Shown here: positions 1-4,915 of the stretch, in pieces
Layout of the letters: each line of letters starts with the position of its first letter
Numbering within the stretch: the first letter of the stretch is position 1
Assembly: GCA_003224635.1 (NCBI GenBank)
Contig: QHZK01000196.1
Location: 1 to 6,256, forward strand
Length of the DNA stretch: 6,256 nucleotides
Source: Acidobacteriota bacterium
Lineage (GTDB): Bacteria; Acidobacteriota; Terriglobia; UBA7540
Reading direction: 5' to 3'
Notes under the pieces: model-generated
Told to the model about the DNA's origin: nothing
Databases searched by the model: none
The model's input: the letters and a program-made list of their open reading frames with translations, nothing else
Made by a program: the position numbers and the translations under genes

Positions 1-1
1 C

Positions 2-1339
2 ACCGACAGCGGCGCCACTTGGCGGTTAGTGTGGAAAGAAGGGGAGACACCGGCGGCGAACGTCCACGACGCGTGGATTACCGAGCGCTTTGGGACCGGC
101 TGGGGCGAGCCTGGGATTTCACTGGGAGTCGGACCGACCGATCCGAACATCTGCTACAGGACCGATGACGGCCGCACCATGCGCACGACGGACGGCGGCG
201 GCAACTGGTATGCGGTCTATTCGAAGCGCCTGCCGGACTCGACCTACGCGACCACCGGTCTCGACGTAACGACCAACTACGGGGTCTTCTTTGACCCCTT
301 TGACTCGAAGCGAATGTTCATCGCTTACACGGACATCGGCCTGTTCCGGAGCGAGAACGGCGGCGAGAGCTGGGCGAGCGCCACGCCGGGAGTGCCGCAG
401 GAATGGGTAAACACCACCTACTGGATCACCTTCGATCCGGCGGTGAAAGGTCGCGTGTGGGGGGCCATGAGCTACACGCACGACTTGCCGCGTCCCAAAA
501 TGTGGCGGCACGCGTCGCCTTCGACGTACGCAGGTGGCGTGTGCGTCAGCGAAGACGGCGGCAAGACCTGGCGCGCGTCGAGCAAGGGCATGCCTCCGAC
601 CGCCGCCACGCATGTACTCTTCGACCCGACCAGTCCGGTCGAGGCGCGCGTCCTCTACGTCACGGGGTTTGGCAAAGGCGTCTTCAAGTCCGCGGACGGA
701 GGCAAGACCTGGGCCCTCAAGAACAACGGCCTGCCCGGACCAGAGCCGTTCGCCTGGCGGCTGGCGCGCGACCAGCGCGGCGTTCTGTACCTGGTCATCG
801 CCCGCCGGGGCGAGGACGGGAGCTTCGGTAACTCAGCGGATGGCGGACTCTACCGCTCAGGCGATGGAGCAGAACATTGGCAGCGAATCCTGTTGCCGGA
901 CGGCGTCAACGGCCCGAACGGCGTCGCTATCGATCCGGAAGACCCGAACCGCCTTTACCTGGCAGCTTGGGGCCGCGAAACACCGAACGGCGCGGTCCAA
1001 GGCGGCATCTTCATTTCTGCGGATGGCGGCAAGTCCTGGCGGAACGCGCTCTCCCGTGACCAGCACGTCTACGACGTTACCGTCGACCCCCGCCACCCAC
1101 ACACCCTTTACGCCTGCGGATTCGAATCGTCGGCGTGGCGTTCGACCGATCGAGGCGAGACCTGGACACGCATTCGAGGCTTCGACTTCAAGTGGAGCCA
1201 TCGCGTGATCCCTGACCCGCGGAATCCCGCCATGATTTACATCACGACGTTCGGGGGAAGCGTCTGGTATGGGCCCGCCGACGGCGATCCTCATGCCGTG
1301 GAAGATGTCGTCACGAAGGCGCTCGCGTATGGGAGATGA
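2..1339 (+). CDS. Asp-box (BNR/sortilin-type) beta-propeller protein, 5' end missing
   Basis: The reading frame is open to the left edge, so the N-terminus and any signal peptide are outside the window. A GTG at 29 could be taken as a start, but the bases before it already encode an Asp-box (TDSGATW, bases 2-22), so it is internal. Counting residues from base 29, seven more Asp-boxes follow: TTDGGGNW (53-60), SENGGESW (108-115), SEDGGKTW (174-181), SADGGKTW (221-228), SGDGAEHW (277-284), SADGGKSW (330-337) and STDRGETW (372-379). They lie about 42-66 residues apart, which fits one per propeller blade. Several blades are preceded by F/I/V-DP plus a hydrophobic strand (residues 88, 135, 198, 301, 342, 396). 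This architecture is shared by sialidases, GH74 glucanases, Vps10/sortilin domains and photosystem assembly factors, so it does not fix a function. I see no catalytic signature that would name an enzyme. It is probably exported and carbohydrate- or protein-binding (inference). It ends in TGA 260 bases before the epimerase and need not belong to that cluster. Confidence 0.9.
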   Translation, partial: TDSGATWRLVWKEGETPAANVHDAWITERFGTGWGEPGISLGVGPTDPNICYRTDDGRTMRTTDGGGNWYAVYSKRLPDSTYATTGLDVTTNYGVFFDPFDSKRMFIAYTDIGLFRSENGGESWASATPGVPQEWVNTTYWITFDPAVKGRVWGAMSYTHDLPRPKMWRHASPSTYAGGVCVSEDGGKTWRASSKGMPPTAATHVLFDPTSPVEARVLYVTGFGKGVFKSADGGKTWALKNNGLPGPEPFAWRLARDQRGVLYLVIARRGEDGSFGNSADGGLYRSGDGAEHWQRILLPDGVNGPNGVAIDPEDPNRLYLAAWGRETPNGAVQGGIFISADGGKSWRNALSRDQHVYDVTVDPRHPHTLYACGFESSAWRSTDRGETWTRIRGFDFKWSHRVIPDPRNPAMIYITTFGGSVWYGPADGDPHAVEDVVTKALAYGR

Positions 1340-1380
1340 AGTTTCACCAGGACCTGTGCGATGAACAAGTCGGTGAGCAG

Positions 1381-1401
1381 GCGAAGCCGCCGTCGCTTCG
1401 C
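1381..1401. repeat. Perfect 7-bp inverted repeat (stem-loop) after propeller gene
   Basis: GCGAAGC (1381-1387) and GCTTCGC (1395-1401) are exact reverse complements separated by a 7-base loop. The stem is GC-rich and lies 42 bases after the propeller stop codon. No T-run follows, so it is a poor intrinsic terminator, but it could act as an mRNA 3'-end stabiliser. Its right arm is part of the dispersed repeat described at 1392-1411, so the stem may simply be a property of that element. Confidence 0.6.
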
Positions 1402-1411
1402 TCAGCATGAC
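1392..1411 (-). repeat. Copy of a GTCATgCTGAGCGAAGC-type dispersed intergenic repeat
   Basis: Read on the minus strand this stretch is GTCATGCTGAGCGAAGCGAC. It resembles the dispersed sequence (GTCATNCTGAGCGAAGC...) that I recall as common between genes in Acidobacteriota, Chloroflexi and other lineages, and which yields spurious 'CHAERSEA'-like peptides when translated. Here the minus-strand translation contains CHAERSDGG. Only one copy is present in the window and it looks truncated, because the usual second half is not recognisable. The identification comes from memory of the motif, not from a search. Confidence 0.45.
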
Positions 1412-1525
1412 ATTTCAAGGACAGACTGCGCAATTGTTCGATCTCTTCGCGCTGTTCGGACGACATCAACCCTTTTTTGAGCGACGTGTATCTGAACGGT
1501 GAGAAAACGGGTCCGCTTGAAAGAG

Positions 1526-1554
1526 TTGAATTCTGTCCTGTCGCCGAGCAAAAT
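1526..1554 (+). promoter_or_regulatory. Weak sigma70-like promoter candidate upstream of epimerase
   Basis: TTGAAT (1526-1531) and CAAAAT (1549-1554) are separated by 17 bases, and each matches four of six consensus positions. The pair lies 45 bases before the proposed GTG start and upstream of the ribosome binding site, so the geometry is right for driving the epimerase. Matches this loose arise by chance, and the host's promoter consensus is unknown. Confidence 0.2.
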
Positions 1555-1582
1555 GATCGTAGTCGAAGCGGCGCGAAGCTTC

Positions 1583-1588
1583 AAGGAG
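1583..1588 (+). promoter_or_regulatory. Ribosome binding site (AAGGAG) deciding the epimerase start
   Basis: AAGGAG lies 11 bases before the GTG at 1600. The spacing is slightly long, but it is the best Shine-Dalgarno match in the region. Together with the family-typical N-terminus (QKTLVTG) beginning right after the GTG, it favours 1600 over the upstream TTG at 1477. Confidence 0.55.
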
Positions 1589-1599
1589 CGGCTGAGACG

Positions 1600-2631
1600 G
1601 TGCAAAAGACTCTGGTTACCGGCAGCGCAGGCTTCATCGGGTTTTACGTCGCCAAGCGCCTGCTGGAAAAAGGCGACAGGGTGGTGGGGCTGGACAACCT
1701 CAACAACTACTACGACGTGAATCTGAAGAGGGCGCGCCTGGCGCAATTGACAGCCGTGCCGGCGTTTGGTTTTGTAAAGATGGACCTGGCGGATGGCGAG
1801 GGAGTTCGCCAGCTTTTTCAGGCGGAGAATTTCGATCTCGTCGTACACTTGGCCGCCCAGGCAGGGGTTCGGTATTCTCTCACGAACCCGCAAGCCTACG
1901 TGGACGCGAACCTTGTGGGCTTCGCCAACGTTCTTGAGGGGTGCCGGTCGAGCAAGGTAAGGCACCTGGTGTTCGCCTCCTCGAGCTCGGTTTACGGGGC
2001 CAACACGCGCATGCCATTTTCGGTGCATGACAACGTGGACCATCCCGTGAGCCTCTATGCGGCGACCAAGAAGGCCAACGAGCTGATGGCGCACGTTTAC
2101 GCCCATCTCTACGGGCTGCCTTGCACGGGTCTGCGATTCTTCACCGTCTACGGTCCGTGGGGCAGACCGGACATGGCTCTGTTCCTGTTCACGCGGGCCA
2201 TTCTGGAGGGGCGGCCCATCCCGGTCTACAATCACGGGAAAATGCGGCGCGACTTCACCTACATCGACGACGTCGTCGAAGGCGTGATCCGCGTTGCGGA
2301 AAGGATTCCTGAGCCCAATCCCGAATGGTGCAGCGACCGTCCGGACCCCGGCACAAGCTCCGCCCCTTACCGGATCTACAACATCGGCAATCATGATCCG
2401 GTAGAACTAATCAAGTTCATTGAAATCCTGGAGAACAAAATTGGCCGGAAGGCCCAACTGGAGCTCCTCCCCATTCAACCTGGCGACGTCCCCGCGACTT
2501 ATGCCGACGTGGATGACCTGACTCGCGATACCGGCTTTCAGCCTCAGACCTTGATCGAGGAAGGGATCGGACGGTTTGTGGACTGGTATCGGGAGTACTA
2601 TGGACGACAATCAACTCCAATCAGTTGCTGA
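1600..2631 (+). CDS. UDP-glucuronate 4-epimerase-type NAD-dependent sugar epimerase
   Basis: This 343-residue extended short-chain dehydrogenase/reductase is expected to interconvert UDP-glucuronate and UDP-galacturonate in the cytoplasm with bound NAD. Counting from the GTG start, the Rossmann motif GSAGFIG is at 8-14, followed by VGLDNLNNYYDVNLKRARL (29-47), a segment typical of the CapI/LspL class. HLAAQAGVRYS is at 83-93, the serine-rich catalytic strand FASSSSVYG at about 126-133, the catalytic YxxxK (Tyr153, Lys157) within LYAATKKANE, the substrate-pocket segment FFTVYGPWGRPDMA at 180-193, and RRDFTYIDD at 216-224. The length is normal for the family. The frame continues upstream to TTG 1477, but that extension lacks family features, and GTG 1600 has AAGGAG before it. 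The amidotransferase follows after 114 bases and the dehydrogenase lies beyond it, so a capsule, O-antigen or exopolysaccharide role is likely. UDP-GalNAcA/UDP-GlcNAcA activity cannot be excluded from sequence alone. Confidence 0.93.
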   Translation: MQKTLVTGSAGFIGFYVAKRLLEKGDRVVGLDNLNNYYDVNLKRARLAQLTAVPAFGFVKMDLADGEGVRQLFQAENFDLVVHLAAQAGVRYSLTNPQAYVDANLVGFANVLEGCRSSKVRHLVFASSSSVYGANTRMPFSVHDNVDHPVSLYAATKKANELMAHVYAHLYGLPCTGLRFFTVYGPWGRPDMALFLFTRAILEGRPIPVYNHGKMRRDFTYIDDVVEGVIRVAERIPEPNPEWCSDRPDPGTSSAPYRIYNIGNHDPVELIKFIEILENKIGRKAQLELLPIQPGDVPATYADVDDLTRDTGFQPQTLIEEGIGRFVDWYREYYGRQSTPISC

Positions 2632-2745
2632 GGTCAATCTTCCGGCGTCCGAGCTGAAGAGCGCGTCTCGTAGGAGTTGTTCAGGCCGGCAGCAGCCTTC
2701 GATTGGTGCAAGGAAAAGGGGATTCACGCTTTGCGTTTTCCTTAA
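2632..2745. other. Short spacer between epimerase and amidotransferase
   Basis: The 114-base spacer has no terminator-like stem with a T-run, so read-through from the epimerase into the amidotransferase is plausible. Its last part holds a purine-rich stretch and an inverted repeat (2710-2743) that ends next to the amidotransferase ATG. An out-of-frame 52-codon ORF (2600-2758) runs through it; I do not call it a gene. Confidence 0.6.
2710..2743 (+). promoter_or_regulatory. Possible translation-control hairpin at amidotransferase start
   Basis: AAGGAAAA (2710-2717) and TTTTCCTT (2736-2743) are perfect 8-base reverse complements around an 18-base loop, ending two bases before the ATG at 2746. 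The left arm and the GGGG just inside it are the only Shine-Dalgarno-like bases near this start, and they lie about 24 bases upstream, too far for normal use in linear RNA. Folding would hide the AAGGA and place the CCTT arm beside the start codon. A smaller competing hairpin is possible inside (ACGC/GCGT around TTT, 2726-2736). A regulatory role is inference, and the AT-rich stem is only moderately stable. Confidence 0.35.
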
Positions 2746-4704
2746 ATGTGCGGAATAACCGGACTTTTGACACCCTCAGCCAGCGGCGAGGACCTGGAGA
2801 CGGCGGTGCGCCGAATGGCGAGCGCCCTGGTGCATCGCGGCCCCGATGACGAAGGCGCCTGGGTAGATCCCGAGGTTGGGATCGCGCTGGGTTTCCGGCG
2901 CCTGGCCATTCTCGATCTTTCAACCGCCGGTCATCAGCCTATGGTCTCAGCCTGCGGGCGGCACGTGATAGTCTTTAACGGCGAGGTCTACAACTTCGCA
3001 GAGCTTCGGCATGAACTCGAGCCGAAGGGCCACTGCTTCCGCGGCCATTCCGACACGGAGGTCATGCTGGCGGCCATCGGCCAGTGGGGGCTGCAGGAGG
3101 CCGTGAAGAAGTTTGTGGGGATGTTTGCCTTCGCACTCTGGGACCGGCAGGAGCGAATCCTGCATCTGGTGGTGGACCGGGTGGGGATCAAGCCGTTGTA
3201 TTACGGCTGGGCTCGCAGGAGCTTTCTGTTCGGTTCGGAATTGAAAGCGCTCCGGGCTCACCCAGGCTTTGCGGCTGAAATCAACCGCGGCGCTCTTTCC
3301 CTCCAGATGCGTTACAGTTACATTCCGCAGCCGCATTCGATCTACCGGGGGACATACAAGCTGAGGCCGGGCACCATGCTCAGCGTCAAGGCGGACAGCG
3401 TTCCCTGCTCGGGACCGGGGTCGCCGGTCAGCTACTGGTCGGCGCGGGAAGCGGCCGAACGCGGCGCCGCCCACCCTTTCCGCGCATCGGAGCAGGAAGC
3501 AGCGGACCGGCTGGAGGAGCTGCTCCGCGAAGCGGTGCGGTTGCGGCTGGTGTCGGATGTCCCGCTGGGTGCGTTTCTTTCGGGGGGGATTGATTCTTCG
3601 ACGGTGGTCGCGCTGATGCAGGCCCTTAGCTCGCGCCCGGTGAAGACCTTCACCGTGGGCTTCCATGAGACCAACTACAACGAAGCTGTCCACGCCCAAG
3701 CGGTGGCCGCGCACCTCGGCACCGACCACACAGAGCTCTACGTGACACCCGAGGAAGCCAGGGCGGTCATCCCGAAGCTGCCCGCAATTTATGATGAGCC
3801 CTTCTCGGACTCTTCGCAGATACCTACCTACCTGATTTCCCAACTGGCCCGTCAGCAGGTGACCGTAAGCTTGTCCGGCGACGGGGGTGACGAGCTTTTT
3901 GCCGGGTACAACCGCTACTTCCTGGGCAAGAAGCTGTGGAGATGGGTGAGCCGGATGTCGGCTCCGGTCCGAAACGCCTCGGCTTGGTTCTTGCGCCAGG
4001 TGGGCTCCGACCGCTGGGACCGGGTCTTCGGGCGCGCGGCGCGGTCACTTCCATTGCCACTACGAGAAAGGCTGGCAGGGGAGAAGGTCCAAAGGCTGGC
4101 CGACATGCTGGCGGTTCGAGACCCTCGCACGCTTTACCCAGGCTTGGTGTCCCACTGGAGAAAAGCCTGCGAGCTGGTCGTGGGAGCGACAGAACTGCCC
4201 GTTCTTCTGGATGATCTGTCGCAGTACCCGGAACTCCCGGATTTTGCTCGCGTGATGATGTTTCTCGACCTCGTGACATACCTTCCGGACGATATTCTGG
4301 TGAAAGTCGATCGCGCCAGCATGGCCGTGAGCCTCGAGGCGCGCGTTCCCATACTCGACCATCGGGTGGTAGAATTCGCCCTCAGCCTCCCTGCTTCCAT
4401 GCACATCCGCAATGGACAGGGCAAATACCTTTTGCGGAAGGTACTCGATCGCTATGTTCCCAGGCGCTTGATCGAACGACCCAAGATGGGATTCGGCGTG
4501 CCCATCGACGCCTGGCTGCGAGGCCCCTTGCGGGAATGGGCGGAGGACCTGCTTGGCGAAGATCGGCTGCGACGCGAAGGCTTCTTTCGTCCCCAACCCA
4601 TCCGGAGCTTGTGGGCCAGACATTTGTCCGGTCGAAGCAGCTACCATTATTATCTGTGGGACGTGCTGAGCTTTCAGGCGTGGCGGGCTTGTTGGCATTG
4701 CTGA
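2746..4704 (+). CDS. asnB: AsnB-type glutamine-dependent amidotransferase (asparagine synthetase family)
   Basis: This 652-residue enzyme has both class II asparagine synthetase domains. The N-terminal glutaminase begins MCGITG, with Cys2 as the nucleophile exposed on Met removal, RRLAILDL at 51-58, FNGEVYN at 77-83 and SDTEV at 102-106. The ATP-dependent synthetase domain has the PP-loop LSGGIDSS (278-285), SLSGDGGDELFAGYNRY (375-391), DILVKVDRASMAVSLEARVP (516-535) and RPKMGFGVPIDAWLRGPL (578-595). The start is firm: a TAA (2743-2745) immediately precedes the ATG in frame, and the family requires MCG. It is about 100 residues longer than E. coli AsnB and matches the longer proteins common in capsule, O-antigen and exosortase-linked polysaccharide loci. 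It takes ammonia from glutamine and transfers it to an acyl-adenylate. With a uronic-acid dehydrogenase and epimerase beside it, the acceptor may be a sugar carboxylate instead of aspartate, as proposed for WbpS/WbtH-type proteins (inference). Housekeeping asparagine synthesis remains possible. No normal Shine-Dalgarno is seen at the usual distance. Confidence 0.93.
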   Translation: MCGITGLLTPSASGEDLETAVRRMASALVHRGPDDEGAWVDPEVGIALGFRRLAILDLSTAGHQPMVSACGRHVIVFNGEVYNFAELRHELEPKGHCFRGHSDTEVMLAAIGQWGLQEAVKKFVGMFAFALWDRQERILHLVVDRVGIKPLYYGWARRSFLFGSELKALRAHPGFAAEINRGALSLQMRYSYIPQPHSIYRGTYKLRPGTMLSVKADSVPCSGPGSPVSYWSAREAAERGAAHPFRASEQEAADRLEELLREAVRLRLVSDVPLGAFLSGGIDSSTVVALMQALSSRPVKTFTVGFHETNYNEAVHAQAVAAHLGTDHTELYVTPEEARAVIPKLPAIYDEPFSDSSQIPTYLISQLARQQVTVSLSGDGGDELFAGYNRYFLGKKLWRWVSRMSAPVRNASAWFLRQVGSDRWDRVFGRAARSLPLPLRERLAGEKVQRLADMLAVRDPRTLYPGLVSHWRKACELVVGATELPVLLDDLSQYPELPDFARVMMFLDLVTYLPDDILVKVDRASMAVSLEARVPILDHRVVEFALSLPASMHIRNGQGKYLLRKVLDRYVPRRLIERPKMGFGVPIDAWLRGPLREWAEDLLGEDRLRREGFFRPQPIRSLWARHLSGRSSYHYYLWDVLSFQAWRACWHC

Positions 4705-4915
4705 CAGTGATGAATAGAACGGCAACGGCGCTGTTGTTCGGAACGAACGAGCGTGTTGGACTCGTTGTTTGTCGACCGTTAGGCCGACGCGGTATTCGGA
4801 GCAAAGTCGCCTATTCGTGCGTCTTCTCCGAAGCGGGTGCGAGCCTCGAGTGCCGGCTCTCGCGGGACGAGTTCAGCACCCAGACATCCAGTCAGGATAG
4901 AGCAGGGGAGATTTC
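4705..4915. other. Spacer between amidotransferase and dehydrogenase
   Basis: The 211 bases hold no recognisable gene. A weak inverted repeat, AACGAG (4746-4751) with CTCGTT (4761-4766), is followed only by GTTTG and is not a convincing terminator. A 69-codon ORF beginning at ATG 4710 runs through the whole spacer and ends in a TGA that overlaps the dehydrogenase ATG (ATGA). Its peptide has no family I recognise and there is no ribosome binding site before it. No promoter stands out. Confidence 0.6.
4904..4910 (+). promoter_or_regulatory. Ribosome binding site of the dehydrogenase
   Basis: AGGGGAG lies five bases before the ATG at 4916, a near-ideal position, and is the clearest ribosome binding site in the window. 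It fixes the start of a frame that begins about 26 residues before the Rossmann strand, as WbpA-type proteins usually do. Confidence 0.75.

Larger units (their letters stand above)
1340..1599. other. Intergenic region between propeller gene and epimerase
   Basis: This 260-base gap holds no convincing gene. It contains a dispersed-repeat copy with a stem-loop (1381-1412), a weak promoter-like pair (1526-1554) and the ribosome binding site of the epimerase (1583-1588). The epimerase frame stays open upstream to a TTG at 1477, but the extra 41 residues do not look like the family's N-terminus. No stem followed by a T-run is visible after the propeller stop, so a classical intrinsic terminator is not evident. 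Confidence 0.7.

Noticed and set aside
1336..1410. 24-codon ORF (MKFHQDLCDEQVG...) overlapping the propeller stop by ATGA
   Set aside because: There is no spaced ribosome binding site, it is very short, and its end runs into the dispersed repeat. I treat it as chance.
1344..1466. Minus-strand 40-codon ORF (MSSEQREEIEQLRS...) with AAAAAAGGG just upstream
   Set aside because: Its C-terminal half is the translated dispersed repeat (CHAERSDGG), it matches no known family, and it is short. The first 18 residues look protein-like, so a gene remnant is possible but unsupported.
1477..1599. Upstream TTG start giving the epimerase a 41-residue N-terminal extension
   Set aside because: The extension has no family similarity. 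GTG 1600 has AAGGAG upstream and begins right at the family's usual N-terminus before the Rossmann motif.
1402..2394. Long minus-strand ORF opposite the epimerase (330 codons)
   Set aside because: It is the shadow of a strongly conserved + strand enzyme in GC-rich DNA. Its peptide is rich in Arg, His and Val without recognisable motifs.
2947..3843. Minus-strand ORF of 298 codons opposite the amidotransferase
   Set aside because: It lies antisense to the glutaminase and PP-loop coding region and is explained by codon bias of the real gene.
4746..4770. AACGAG...CTCGTT hairpin followed by GTTTG as a terminator after the amidotransferase
   Set aside because: The stem is only 6 bp with a 9-base loop and has no real T-run, so it is too weak to call.
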